Positions 36,994 through 49,408 of a stretch of DNA of 64,000 nt are shown here, one piece after another. Numbering within the stretch: the stretch's first letter is position 1; every line of letters starts with the position of its first letter. The stretch spans positions 45,605,240 to 45,669,239 of the forward strand of contig OY997639.1 of the NCBI GenBank assembly GCA_963921795.1, in the 5' to 3' direction. This stretch comes from Nannobrachium achirus. Taxonomy: Eukaryota > Chordata > Actinopteri > Myctophiformes > Myctophidae. The translations under genes and the position numbers were made by a program. The notes below the pieces were generated by a model that worked only from the letters and a program-made list of their open reading frames with translations, made no database searches and had not been told where the DNA came from.

Positions 36994-37156
36994 TGTACAG
37001 CTTCCTCCAGCTGTCTTTTGTGGGTCTTAACTTTGAGCTGCAGCTTGTCCACCAGATCCTGCAGTCGGTTCACATTCTTCTGATCCTCTTCTGTCTGTGT
37101 GAGTGAGTGTGATGGCCATAAAAGAGAGTGAGGAAAGAATATATCATACAATAGAA

Positions 37157-37598
37157 CAGGGGTCTTCAACGCTTTCAGGCCAAGGACCCCTTAGCTGAGA
37201 GAGAGATGAAGCAGGCACCCCCCAACCCATAGATACTATATAGTTTCATCGTTTGAAGGCACAATCATCAGCGTATTTTGGGTTCATGTAAATTTGTGTT
37301 TTCAGATATTTAACCACTTGAACCGTCAATACTTAATAAACTTGACCTTTCACTCTGTACTAATCTGCTCTTTCCCCCTCTACACCAGACCTCTTTGCCG
37401 AAAATAGCCGATCTACAAGCTCACTGTAGATCTGTTATTTTTGGCTAAATTTCTCAGAATATGGACACTAGGGTTCAAGTGGTTAATATAATAAAAGAAG
37501 AAAAACACGTTTCTATCACACAAAGATTTGGAGGACCCCCTGTAGTAACTCCGAGGACCCCCTAGGGGTCTCAGACCCCCTGTTGAAGACCCATGCTG
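37157..37598. mobile_element. hAT-like MITE family E
   Basis: Ends CAGGGGTCTTCAACG and CTGTTGAAGACCC, in an intron of the myosin pseudogene. A short-loop hairpin lies at 37398-37446 (CGAAAATAGCCGATCTACAA / CTGTAGATCTGTTATTTTTG). Confidence 0.7.
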
Positions 37599-38610
37599 TA
37601 TCATTTAATAATAAGTGAATTTGCGGCACCACCTTGTGAATTTTTAAATTTGTCCATTCGCAGTTCACTTTATTGAGAACAGTGTTAGATTTTTTTATTT
37701 TTTTATATCATGCTGTTTATGCCATGTTGTCAGAAGAATCCTGTGGACAGCTAAGGTTGTGAAAGATATCTGATGGGTGAGTTCACTCTCAGTCTCCTCT
37801 AACAGCATCAGCTCCAGGTGCATGAACGTCCAGTTCATGCACCTACAACAGAGAAATACAGATTCTCAATTCAACTCTTCTAGTGAAAAACAGACCCTTT
37901 GCTGTGTATAATTCTATACAGTGAGAATAGAGAACTCGACCAATCCACTAATTAGTGGTTTAAAGCATGTTGAAGTTTGGTAGAACCGTGGGCATCATAT
38001 GAGTCAATCTGTCGCTTCTGTGCTCTGAGATCAAGGAAGCGTTGGCCAGTATTTGGAGTGAATGCATGAAGTAAATAAAACACTGTCATGAACAAACTTG
38101 CTCTGGTCTCTAGCTTCTGAAGCTTGCCTCCCTTCATGGCCACGTTGATGTTCTCAGCCTCATCCAGGCAGAGCTGCAGGTCCTTCACTGTGACCTCCAG
38201 GCTCCAGGTTCTACTTCATCCTCTCCGGGTGAGCCCTGGTGAAAACAAAAACAAAACACAGTTCTGCAAGAGATCAGGCAGGTGCCTGGTTTTTACATTA
38301 GTGCCATGGCTATACAACACTAATACTCATAGCACTAAAAGTATTCATGTGGACAAGTCTGTGCTGGCAGTGTATGATATTATGTTCATGAGAGGCTGTC
38401 ATACAAGGGGAAATGTCAATGACTAATGGAATGTCACCAAGGCACATCATTTCTAAATATTGCTATAGGCTATAACAGAAAGTTTCTTGGCTATTTTATT
38501 TGGAGCGAGAGACTGAGAGAGACATTTTCTTGGCTTTCTCCTCAATGTTTCTTTCTTCTTGTTCTTCGTGTCGTCCACCTAACTCTGAATCTGAACCAGG
38601 TCAGACTTAA

Positions 38611-39040
38611 AGGGGCACTCCACCACTTTTCAACCTATCTTCATATAATAGGTCCTCACTAATGTTCATGATAAAATATCACAATTTTTTTTCTACTCAG
38701 TTTGGGTCTCATAGGAGAGCTGTGGGTGGGTCAAATCCTTCCTACCGGTGACATCATCAATGGGAAATGCAAGCTAATAGAAACTGCAGGCTTTCTATTC
38801 CTGAAAAAGTTGCAATGTTAAAGTGGAAGCCATTGTTCTCGTGATAATAAAAATCTATATTTTTTTTTTCAAAAAAAATATTTATTTATTTTTTTGTCAA
38901 ACGATGATGTCACCGGTAGGAAGGATTTGACAGCTCTCCTATGAGACCCAGACTGAATAGAAAAAAATTGTGCTATTTTATTATGAACATTAGTGAGGAC
39001 CTATTATATGAAGACAGTTTGAAAAGTGGTGAACTACTAA
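38611..39040. mobile_element. TTAA-type MITE, AGGGGCACTCC family
   Basis: TTAA at 38607-38610 precedes AGGGGCACTCCACCACTTTT. The other end, GAAAAGTGGTGAACTACTAA, is the decayed complement. The full copy at 47591-47992 defines the family. Confidence 0.7.
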
Positions 39041-39411
39041 GTTTCTTTTTAGTGTCCAGGAGACTGGTATTCTAGCAAACAAAAAAGGGATCATGTATGT
39101 TTTCCATACATGATGTTGACTTTGCAATTGTCTTTGCAAGCTTTAAAATACTGCAGACCTTTTTTCTTGCGTGCAAGAGCAAATAATAAATAATAAACAA
39201 CTATTAGTTTCTTTGGTGTATGGGACTGATCACTGTAGAAGTGTTATTTAACATTAGAGTCCAAATATAAACAAAATAGCTAACCCAATGACCAAAAATA
39301 GAAAATAGAATTAATGGGCCAAATGCTAGACAAAAGATAATGTATTATTTTTCAACTGTGGGGGGGCGTGTTTTGGCAATGTTCGTAAACACTGGAGTAA
39401 AACATTATTAA

Positions 39412-39913
39412 AGCTATACTGTGTAAGATGCTAAACTAGTGGTCAGTAGCCCTATAGCAAACCGCGGTCGCGTCCGCGTCTTTCGGCCTCACACCCCCGC
39501 GTCTGCCTCCACCTCGCCAAGATCTATCTTTAGAGGGGTCCCTGGTTCCTGTGCGTTCAGGCATTCCGGAGAAACGGACTCCTTCACCCTGCCTGGTAGG
39601 CGAGGTTACCTTTACCCGAGTATAGAGACACACGGGCGACTACAAATATGGCCGCCATAGCGACCCCACTTCAAGATGCGCTGTGATTGGTCGGCAGTGT
39701 ATAACCCTCGCTGTGATTGGCCGGTAGTGTATCATGTGGGAGATGACATCATTTTGCCGGGAAATACAGCCCCTGTCACAGCTATGTAGAAAACATATAA
39801 AGAAAAGGCTTTTGGGGCTGAAATTAACGGAGTGGGGGTTCTAAAACTTTAGCGATTTAATAGTTAGGACAATTTTAAGATATGTTTTATAAAAAAAGTT
39901 ACATAGTATAACT
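39412..39913. mobile_element. TTAA-type MITE, AGCTATACTGTGTAA family
   Basis: TTAA at 39408-39411 and 39914-39917 bounds AGCTATACTGTGTAA and TTACATAGTATAACT. 502 bp with a GC-rich interior (ACCGCGGTCGCGTCCGCG). A related single end is at about 42509. It lies in the D-E intron of the myosin pseudogene. Confidence 0.75.
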
Positions 39914-40064
39914 TTAAGTACAATGTCAGCATATGTTCATTCCACAAATCAAATTCTTAGAATGTTGTGCATACCTAAATGTATGCTTTTAACCTCTTAA
40001 ATTATACTTCCCCCAGGGCTCTATTATTGTCCTGTTAATTATTTCCCTCTATAACAAATCTCCT

Positions 40065-40136
40065 AAAACAGCAGATCTACAATATCACAACATATTGCAA
40101 AGCAACAGTTAGTGGGCTTGTAGATCTGCAATCTTT
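40065..40136. repeat. Dispersed hairpin, eroded
   Basis: AAAACAGCAGATCTACAA and TTGTAGATCTGCAATCTTTT flank an unpaired middle. Confidence 0.55.
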
Positions 40137-40262
40137 TGTCGAATGCTGGCCTCGTGTGGTAAATGAAGGATGGTTCACCTATATTTGGCACACCTGGGCA
40201 TCCACCAGCTGCTGCTCAGCTACTCTGCAGCCTCTCTCAGTCTGCTCCAGCGCAGCTCTCAG

Positions 40263-40603
40263 CAGTGACGGAAAAAGAACTACATTTTTTTACTGCAGTA
40301 AAAGTATCAATACTGCAATGTAGAAGTAGGCTACTTTGTTGCAAGTAAAAGCCCGGAATTCAACATTTACTTGAGTAAAGGTACCAAAGTATTGGTATCA
40401 AAATGTACTTAAAGTACCAAAAGTAAAAAAAAAGAAATTAAGAAAAGAAAAAATGTGAATATGCAGAATGTCCCATTTCAAATGTGTAAAAAAAAGAAGA
40501 AGAAAAAAAGATCTACAAGCTCACAATGCGAAGTGAAGTCTGAATTTGAAGTCTATATCTTCAAATAGCCAAAATTTAAATAGGGCTGAAGTGGTAGTTA
40601 CTA
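40263..40603. mobile_element. MITE family A inserted in a myosin exon
   Basis: Starts CAGTGACGGAAAAAGAACT. The octamer gctctcag is present on both sides (40255-40262, 40604-40611), and the myosin coding text resumes at once beyond it. The right end is truncated relative to the family. A one-armed hairpin is at 40506-40535. Confidence 0.7.
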
Positions 40604-42660
40604 GCTCTCAGCCTGCTCCAGTGCAGCTCTCAGCCTGCTCCAGACACCAATTGACCAATCACAGACTGGATGAGTCTGGGTGATTTAGTCAACGATACTG
40701 TAACTTTAATGTGTGTATTGTAGTTGTAGTTGCGATTGACAGGTAACCTCCTATTTCCTCCAACATAACATTGTATCTATAAGGAATGGCTGACATCCTG
40801 TAGGGGAATTCTTTAAATAATTGAAGAGTTATTGCTTCAGATTCCCTCCAGATCTGCAGCAGCATCCTACAGAATGGAACATTAGGGCATGCCTTTGTCT
40901 GAGGGTCTGGGCAAAACATACTTGACTTGACCACTTCAAATTACTTATTTTCTATCAATTATACTCGCCCCATGAAGCCTTGAATACATGGATCATTTGT
41001 GTTTGTGTTGCATTCCTTTACGGTGGATGAAGAACAACAACACAGAGAATACTTGATGAATTGAAAGAATTGTTGTCCAATATGAACAACAGCAAAACCA
41101 TATAAAAACATCTGTTTATAAAGCCTAACACAGCTTTCTAGAGTTTTTCTGAAAGCAGTCGTGTTTCCAGTCTGTGTCCTCTTCACATCTAAAACACCAT
41201 ATTTTTGGAGTTTATGAACACATTTTTGATACAGTGTTGCTGTTGTTAATATTAGTACTAAGTACTACACAACTATTGTATAATACTTTATTTTGTATTT
41301 ATTTTTTCCCCCACAGTGAAAGAATGCAATGCGCACAAAAATACTCATTTTTGCTGTGAAGTATTTCTTTCAAGGGCTGCATTGCATTGCTGTACTGAGC
41401 TAAGTAACATGCAGACCTTGAGCTGTCCCTGGACATTCCTCCACTGTTTCTGGGCCTTGGTTGGCAGCCATGCTGGATGGTTTGGCAGGGCTCAGCTGGA
41501 TCTCCATATTCGTTCAGATCTCCCTCCCTCCATGTCCTCTCCTGCTCCTGACCTCAGTCCAGGCTACTCTCTCTGCATGGACTTAATCACCCTCTGGCTG
41601 TTCCTCTTCATCTCCTCTATCTCTTCATCCCTCTCTGGCAGTTTTCTGTCCAACTCTCCCTTCACCTGGTTCAGAGGACCCTGGACTCTTCATGCTCCAG
41701 GGTGCCCTGAAAGCACAGTCAAGCGTTTCATACAAATTAGAACAGCATTTGTCTGAGCCGGAAGGAAAGACAAACGTGCAAGGAAAGCCGGAAGGAAAGA
41801 CAACGTACCCGATTTGTTGCACAAATCCTAATGTTGGGCAATTTAAAACCTGATATTCTGTCACAAAACTGGATTTGGCACACAATACTTTTACTGTTTA
41901 GGTGTTAGTTGATAAATAAAAGGCATGTTCATCATTTATCACCTCTCAGGTAACTAATTAATCAGTTAAAAAATCTAACCGATTTATTGAATCAGTTCGA
42001 TTTATTTTTATTTTTTAGGCCGTGTGTCTCGTTTTATTAATTGAATATAAGCACTTGTAAATGAGCAATTGTACTCAGATTTGAATTCAACTTCATTTCC
42101 AACTTGAACTTGTAGTTCCCGGCCCCCAGACAACTTCCTTCGACCTCCTCTAAAGATGTTTGGAGCTCAACCTTCTCAGTCTCCACTGCCTCCTAGGCCT
42201 TCTCCAGCTCATGGATGTTCTTTCCTTTTTCACTCATCTGCTCAGTAAGGTCAGAGATCTCCTCTGCAGGAGAGAAAACAAACAACATAGCCTTCATACC
42301 TTATATTCTTCTGTGACATACAGTACAGTAGTACTGGTTACTATCACTGAGTAACCAGCAGTTCTATGAAACATGATTCTAAACTTTGTTGGAAAGCTCA
42401 AAAAAATCTTTGACAGCAGGAAACAGGTCAATACAGTGAGTAAAAACATATTTGTGAGCCTTGAGACTGGCCATGAATTCAGATACAAGTTATGATTCAT
42501 TAATAAAGCAGCACTATGTAACTTTTTATGAATAAAATGTAAATTTGTCCAATCTGTATGGCAGAGTATGTTATTACGATATAACAAGATTTAAGCATTG
42601 AGAAAACATCAATGACCCTGCGCACAAAATGGCTGGAACGCAATTACCGGTAGTAGAGAG

Positions 42661-42668
42661 TGTGTGTG

Positions 42669-42766
<98 letters not shown>

Positions 42767-42812
42767 TGTGTGTGTGTGTGCGTGCGTGCGTGTGTGCGTG
42801 TGCTTGCGCGCG
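42661..42812 (+). repeat. Compound (GT)n / (CGTG)n microsatellite
   Basis: GT for about 45 bases, then CGTG for about 50 bases, then mixed units. It lies in the A-B intron of the myosin pseudogene. Confidence 0.95.
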
Positions 42813-43860
42813 TGTGCATAGTGTATAATGTTACAAGCCTGTGCACGCACATCAGTGTAATGTTATAAATGGGTTTGATGATAAGATACTGTAGGTAGAT
42901 GACCTAAAAAAGAAATCCATGTAGGACGGTGATTTTCTACTTTTTTAAATTTCAATGACCCCGAAATTGATATGCATTAGATTAGGCCAAGGACCCCATT
43001 TGATAAGACTTTTATCTCTGTGACCCCAATCTCATTTCTATTGTTAGACAGGATTTGTACTGATATGGTCTGTCTTTTGGACCAGTATTGCTTTACTGCC
43101 CATGTACTGTACTGTAGGTACTGTATGATATCAGTGGAACTCTGATCAAAATGTCCGTTTTAAACTTATGTTGTATTTATTGTGCACATGCATGGTGAAA
43201 GTTAACTACCATTAATGTAACTGGGGAACCCATGGGGCCCCTCAAACCCCCCTGGGTTCCCAAGACCCCACATTGAGAGCCACTGATGTAGCAGATAAAT
43301 AAATCATATCATATTTAATATGCACATGCAGTAGTGGATACTGGATATGTATTGACATAATGCTGGAGATTCTTGTTCTCCTTCTTGAGGGTCTCCAGGT
43401 GACCCAGGGCCTCCTCGCAGAAGTTCTTCATCTTGAAGATCTCTGTGCTCATAGATCTTCCCTCCTTCTGGGCTCCTTCAAGCTCAACCTGGCCCTCTTC
43501 ATACTCTTCCACTCGGCCAGAACCTGGTGTTAGAAAGTATTTCTGCTTTTTAGTCAAGTTAGCAGCAGGGCTCCAAGAATGGCTGTTGGTCAACCCGTCC
43601 GACTGTGTCTAAAACAACTATTGTTGAAATTGCTGTCCATCTTAATGGTCCCGGCTGGCGTGACCCCATGGCCCTTCCTGCAGTGCCACTATTAGGCCAG
43701 GCTCTCATTTTACTCCCAAACTCCCAAATGTTTCGGAAATGAGTTACTTTTCTGTTCACCTACATGCTCCCCATTTAATTACCATTTCTGTTTTTGGTGA
43801 CCCCATGGCCTTTCCTTTAGTGCCACCGTTAGGCCAAAATGTCCAGTTGCATACATGATT

Positions 43861-44674
43861 GCGACCGTAGGTCGCATTTACTATCAAACCCTGCACAAAG
43901 TGTAAGTCAGTCCGTCAGTCTGTCTGTCAGTCTGTCTGTCACACCTCACACGTCACACTCTTGCCCTGCTCATATCTCCGCAACCGTTGCCCCGATCCAT
44001 GCCAAATTTTGCACACACACTCCTTACCTGCCAAACTACAACCTCCAAGGACCCCCGGAGCTCCAGGGACCCCCAGGTCCCTGGGGGACCCCCAGATGTA
44101 AAAAATTACCAAATGTGCTAAACTGACCAAATGACCACCCCAACGGGGCTGCTCACGGGGAATTCCCGGGGACCACCGACTCCTGGTGCTCCAGAACGGA
44201 TGCAAAAGTGGTGGCGCCCCCAGTGGAGGACCCCCTACACTGCAGCTCACATAAAATGCCGTAACTCCGGCTAGGAGCGACCGGGACAGCCGGGGCCGGT
44301 ACCTATTCGTCCGCCTTGCCGGCGCGGAGACCCCACCCCTCATTTCTCACATGGCCCTCTTCTAGCGCCACCATGAGGCCGATTCTTGCAAAACACATTT
44401 TTGGACACTGCTCCTACAATTTTTGCCCTAAAATCACGCAAATCGCTACACAGTATGTCTACACTCATCCCATCACCATGAATCTGTCCCATATAGCGCC
44501 ACCTTCAGGCCGATTTTTAAAAACACATTTTTGGACACTGCTCCTACAGATTTTGCCCTAAAATCACGAAAATCACTACACAGTATGTCTACACTCATGT
44601 CATCAACATGGATCAGGAAGATTTTGGCAAAACACATTTTTGCCCTATTTGTGGAGATAAGTGACCTACGGTCG
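43861..44674. mobile_element. Element bounded by GCGACC/GGTCGC hairpins
   Basis: Left end GCGACCGTAGGTCGC (43861-43875), then TTACTATCAAA and a GTCAGTC/GTCTGTC run. Right end is the hairpin GGAGATAAGTGACC-TAC-GGTCGCTTATCTCC at 44653-44683. The interior has CATATCTCCGCAACCGTTGC, GGACCCCC-rich text and two to three copies of the 130-bp satellite unit. The same end signature is at 56842-56859 and, in part, at 15285. Confidence 0.5.
44370..44650 (+). repeat. 130-bp satellite, fragment of about two units
   Basis: Units with GGACACTGCTCCTACA, TTTTGCCCTAAAATCACG and CAGTATGTCTACACTCAT. Same family as the arms of 53925-57616. Confidence 0.8.
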
Positions 44675-44959
44675 CTTATCTCCCGATTAGGGAGTCTTAC
44701 TGGTATCTCAATATCTTATTAGGTGGATTATCATGAAAAGGAAGAGCCCTACTGTTCTTGTGCATACCATGGCCTTTCCACCACCCTTAGGTCAAAATGT
44801 ATAGATATTTTAAAATGCAATGTAATGGGTGGATGTCATGAAACTGTCATGAAACTTGTTTTCCGTGGACCCTTGTGGGTCCATTTTTACAAAAAGTCAT
44901 GGCACACTCTACGGTTAATCCGGATATTTAAAAAAAAAGTGTTTAGATAATTGTTATTT

Positions 44960-47586
44960 CATTTGTAAGTTTAGCACTTTAAACTAAGGTGCTGTTAATA
45001 AACATTTATTAACATTTATAAAGATCATTTATTAATGTTAATAGGTATATGTATAAGAAGCTTATTAATGTTTGTAAGCAATCTAACAAACATTTATTAA
45101 TAGTTGAGAGGATGTTAATAAGACAATTAATAACTGTTAATAGGCGATTTATAAGACGCTTATTAACCTTATTACTTGTTTATAAACATTTGTAAGGCAT
45201 TCAAAAAGTTAATAGGAGGTTTATAAGACATTTATTAACTGTTAATTGCTTATTTATAAGACACTTGAAAAACGTTTTCATTTTTCTAAAACGTTTTTAA
45301 GGAATATAATAAACATTCATAAATTGTTAATAACCATTAATAAAAGTTAATAAGATAACAGCATTAACTAACCGTTATTAGTTTACTGAACCGTTGGTAA
45401 GGGAACTAATAAACATTAATACATTGATAATAATATATTAAGGTAACTAAAAAAGGGTATTATAAACAGTAACAAACCCTTATAAGACGCTTGAAAAACC
45501 ACATTTATTCTTAATAAATGTTTATAAGGAATTTATAAATCATTAATAACATTTATTAAATGTTAACACGTTAATAAGATGTTCATAAAGCTTTACTTAA
45601 CCGTTAATAAGTTACCCTAAGTTAACCTAACCGTTGGTAAAGGATCTAATGAAAATTAATAGAACTGTTTATAATATATTATTAAACTGATAATAGGGTA
45701 TGAACAAGTCTTATGCACTTGGTTTAAAGAGGAACGGTCATTTATTAACTAGAAAACAGACTTACAAACATCAACAACTTGTTAACAATGTATTTATTAA
45801 CACTTAAATAGGCAGGAAGTGGGAACAGTCATCTATGAACATTTATAAACCACTTATAAGAACTAAACAGTGTCTATTAACATTAACAAATTGGTAATGT
45901 TGGCACTTATTAACACGTTATTAGACATTTAGCAGGTACTTGGTTTAAAGTGGGGACAGTCATCTATAAGCATTTATATAGGCTTTAAAAACACCTAAAC
46001 AGAGTCTTATTAACATTAACCAATTGTTAACAATGCACTTATTGACGCGTTAATAGGCATTTTGCAGGTACTTGGTTTAAAGTGGGAACAGTCATCTATA
46101 AACATTTATAAACAACTAAACAGTGTCTTATTACCATTAACAGACTGTTAACAATGCACCTATTGACGTGTTAATAGGCATTTTGCAGGTACTTGGTTTA
46201 AAGTGGGAACAGTCATCTATAAACATTTTTAAACAACAAAATAGTGTCTTATTAACATTAACAGACTGTTAACAATGCACCTATTAACGTGTTAATAGGC
46301 ATGTTGAAGGTACTTGGTTTAAAGTGGGAACAGTCATCTCTAAACATTTATAAACCACTTATAAGAACTAAACAGTCTATTAACGTTAACAAATTGTTAA
46401 TGTAGGCACCTATCAACACGTTAATAGACATTTTGCAGGTACTTGGTTTAAAGTGGGAACAGTCATCTATAAACATTTTTAAACAACAAAAGAGTGTCTC
46501 ATTAACATTAAAAGACTGTTAACAATGCACCTATTAACGTGTTAATAGGCATTTTGCAGGTAGTTGGTTTAAAGTGGGAACAGTAATCTATAAACATTAA
46601 TAAACAGATTATAAGAACTAAACAGTGTCTTAATAACATTAACACATTGTTAAAAAGGCACTTATTGACGCGTCAATAAGCATTTCGCATGTACTTGGTT
46701 TAAAGTCTAATGTTAGTCATCTGTAAACATTTATAGTCCCTTTAACAACAACTAAACAGTGTCTTATTAACATTAACACATTATTAACAAATCACTTATT
46801 AACACGTTAATATGCATTTTGCAGGTACTTGGTTTAAAGTGGGAACATTCATCTATAAACATTTAGAAACAACTAAACAGTGTCTTAATACCATTAACAG
46901 ACTGTTAACAATGCACCTATTGACGTGTTAATATGCATTTTGCAGGTACTTGGTTTAAAGTGGGAACAGTCATCTATAAACATTTTTAAACAACAAAACA
47001 GTGTCTTATTAACATTAAAAGACTGTTAACAATGCACCTATTAACGTGTTAATAGGCATTTTGCAGGTAGTTGGTTTAAAGTGGGAACAGTAATCTATAA
47101 ACATTAATAACCACATTATAAGAGCTAAACAGTGTCTTAATAACATTAACAAATTGTTAAAAAGGCACTTATTGACGCGTCAATAAGCATTTTGCATGTA
47201 CTTGGTTTAAAGTCTAATGTTAGTTATCTGTAAACATTTATAACCCCTTTAACAACAACTAAACAGTGTCTTATTAACATTAACACATTAATAACAAATC
47301 ACTTATTAACACGTTAATATGCATTTTGCAGGTACTTGGTTTAAAGTGGGAACAGTAATTTATAAACATGTATAAACCCATTATAAGATCTAAACAGTGT
47401 CTTATTAACATTATCAAATTAACAATGCACTTAATGCGGTAATAGGCATTTAGTGGGAACAGCCATCTATAAATATTTATAAAGCCTTTAAAAACACCTA
47501 AACAGAGTCTTATTAACGTCAACAAATCCCTAATAAAGTGACTTATTAACACTGAAAGTGTATTATTAACATCAACAAATCGATGA
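44960..47586 (+). repeat. TTAA-rich minisatellite with higher-order structure
   Basis: From 44960 to about 45800 the sequence is degenerate TTAATAA/TTTATAA words. From about 45930 it becomes a regular array of 121-134 bp monomers carrying GCAGGTACTTGGTTTAAAGT. Monomer starts at 46063, 46185, 46306, 46435, 46556, 46687, 46821, 46942, 47063, 47194 and 47328. From 46435 the pattern repeats with an exact 507-bp period. The array is interrupted by the MITE at 47591 and a remnant resumes at 48005-48070. Confidence 0.9.
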
Positions 47587-47590
47587 TTAA

Positions 47591-47992
47591 AGGGGCACTC
47601 CACCACTTTTCAACCTATGTTCATATAATTGGTCCTCACTCAAAAATAGTAAATACATTTTCTTTTTCTCAGAGAAGGGTTGTGGGCAGGTCAGAAACCC
47701 ATCGTCTTGTGACATCATCGATTGCCAATCCAGCTTATAGAAACTGCAGGCTTTCTATTCCTGAAAAATTGCAATTTTAAAGTGGAAGCCATTGTTCTCG
47801 CAATAATAAAAATCTAAATATTCTTTTCAAAAATATTGATTAAATCCTTTTTTTTGAAAATGATGATGTCACAAGACGATGGATTCGGAACTTCCCACAG
47901 CTCTCCTATGAGACCCGGACTGAGTAGAAAAAAATGAACATTAGTGAGGACCTATTATAAGAAGACAGGTTGAAAAGTGGTGAACTACTCCT
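47591..47992. mobile_element. TTAA-type MITE, complete
   Basis: TTAA at 47587-47590 and 47993-47996; ends AGGGGCACTCCACCACTTTT and AAAAGTGGTGAACTACTCCT. 402 bp. It is inserted in the minisatellite, so it is younger than the array. Resembles Kolobok-type MITEs. Confidence 0.8.
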
Positions 47993-48191
47993 TTAAGTAT
48001 TCATTAACACCTTAAATAGGCATTTTTCAGCTACCTGTTGCAAAGTGGGAACAACATTAACAACTTACTATTTATCTTTCTTTTCACTTTAGGTAAATAA
48101 AAGGAGGTCATTCATTCTTAAAGGAAGGCTGTGCACAAACAGAAGTAGGCTAGTAATGTTTTGGGACTATTCCTTTGCAGCTTATGTAATA

Positions 48192-48351
48192 TCATTCCAG
48201 TTTATGTACAACTATCACTGTTGTACACCTCTTCCTCCTCCTGCCATCGCTTGAAGATGAAGAGCTTGAGGAATTTGAGGCGAAGGTGGTCGAGTAGCTG
48301 GACTCGGACGGTGACTTGACAGAGGTTGGAGACTCATTTCTTGATGCTGTA
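48192..48351 (-). CDS. Possible Ser-rich terminal exon
   Basis: On the minus strand a TTTTTACAG acceptor (ending about 48352) precedes a frame reading SRNESPTSVKSPSESSYSTT, a run of serines and GRRRKRC, stopping after VVHKLE. It could be the last exon of an unrecognised gene. No other exon was found, and low-complexity serine makes chance likely. Confidence 0.2.
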
Positions 48352-49400
48352 AAAACAAAATGCAAAATGTTATATAAATAGGAGGTTAGGCATTTTGGAC
48401 ATGTTTTGTTCATAAAGGGGTTACAGTGCACTTATTGTAAATAATAATAATAATAACAATAACTAAATAAATAGGAGCAGCGCTCTTCCGAGCACAGGTC
48501 TCCAATGTGATAAGCAAATGTGAAAAGGGTGCCATGTCATCTGTGGCCTGTCATGATTTCGTTCCAAAGATGTGTTTTGCTCAAATTGAGCTGCTGGTGG
48601 CGCTATAACAGGCCAATGTGAAAAGGGTGGCATTTGTTCCTTGACCTACGGAAATCACAAGCTGCATTTATGATTTGAGGCATTTTGTTCAAAACAGACC
48701 AATCCTGCAAACTTTGGAAGCCACTCAACTAGGATGGAATATGAATTATCGGACAACTCAGTCTTGATCACTTGCCTATAGCGATACTCAGTTCCACACA
48801 CATTCCTGTGATTTTTGGAACAAATCTGAAGGAGTCATTTAAAAAAATGTGTTTTACTTAAGTCAGCCTCCAGGTGGCACTATAAAAAGCAGATGTGAAA
48901 AGGGCAAAGGTTTTTCCTTGGCCTCTTGGGAGTGCGCATACAAAGTTTTACACTGATCGGTGGAGTTAGAACCATAGACTGTAAAAAAAATATGGACGAT
49001 GCGAAGCCATTGGTTTCTATGCTGCGAAGATGAAGTTTTTCGTTCAAAAGGGAGCACACTTGCAAAAGCCAGTCTTAGCCTATCAGGATGGAATTTGAAG
49101 AATCTGAAAGACCTGTTTCGTTTAATGACTATAGAGATAACATGTACCGATTTGCGTGATTTTTGGACAAAATCGTTAGAAGTGCTGTCCAAAAATCTTG
49201 GATCACATGACCACATGGGGTGGCAGCCTGTATTACAATCCATTGTAAACAATGGAGCGATAGTCCCAAAATATGAGTTCTGTTCAACCAATTTATTTTG
49301 ACCAAATCGACAAATGGGCAGATGACAATTTGGATTAAATAGATGGGTACATCCACAATATTCATGGCAGTTAGGTTGCAATGTTACTCTGTACAAGAGA
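48352..49400. other. No gene seen; relatives of the 130-bp satellite
   Basis: Words such as GTGGCGCTATAACAGGCCAATG (48598) and GTGCTGTCCAAAAATC (49180) show eroded pieces related to the satellite family. The 177-codon minus frame (48863-49396) lies in this and has no recognisable domain. Confidence 0.45.
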
Positions 49401-49408
49401 CTTGCTAC

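Larger units (their letters stand above)
36994..43577 (-). pseudogene. Sarcomeric myosin heavy chain pseudogene, tail exons
   Basis: Seven minus-strand blocks in correct order match the coiled-coil tail of muscle myosin heavy chain. A, 43577-43360: YEEGQVELEGAQKEGRSMST-like text to ENKNLQ. B, 42263-42138: EEISDLTEQMSEKGKNIHEL. C, 41675-41417: [18 protein letters not shown] to NVQGQLK. D, 40640-40195: LRAALEQTERGCRVAEQQLV. E, 38235-38098: KDLQLCLDEAENINVAMKGG. F, 37850-37790: GADAVRG. G, 37094-36994: [20 protein letters not shown], with a good GTAAGT donor. The exon expected between D and E, and the end after G, are missing. Block B has TAG where Lys is expected, E has TAG for Lys, C has frameshifts and A has offsetting indels. 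Motor and neck exons are absent. The introns hold MITEs. Confidence 0.85.

Noticed and set aside
37413-37604. 63-codon minus-strand frame in the myosin region
   Set aside because: Falls inside the family E MITE, not in a myosin block.
48863-49396. 177-codon minus-strand frame
   Set aside because: Lies in eroded satellite-like repeat; no coherent protein features.
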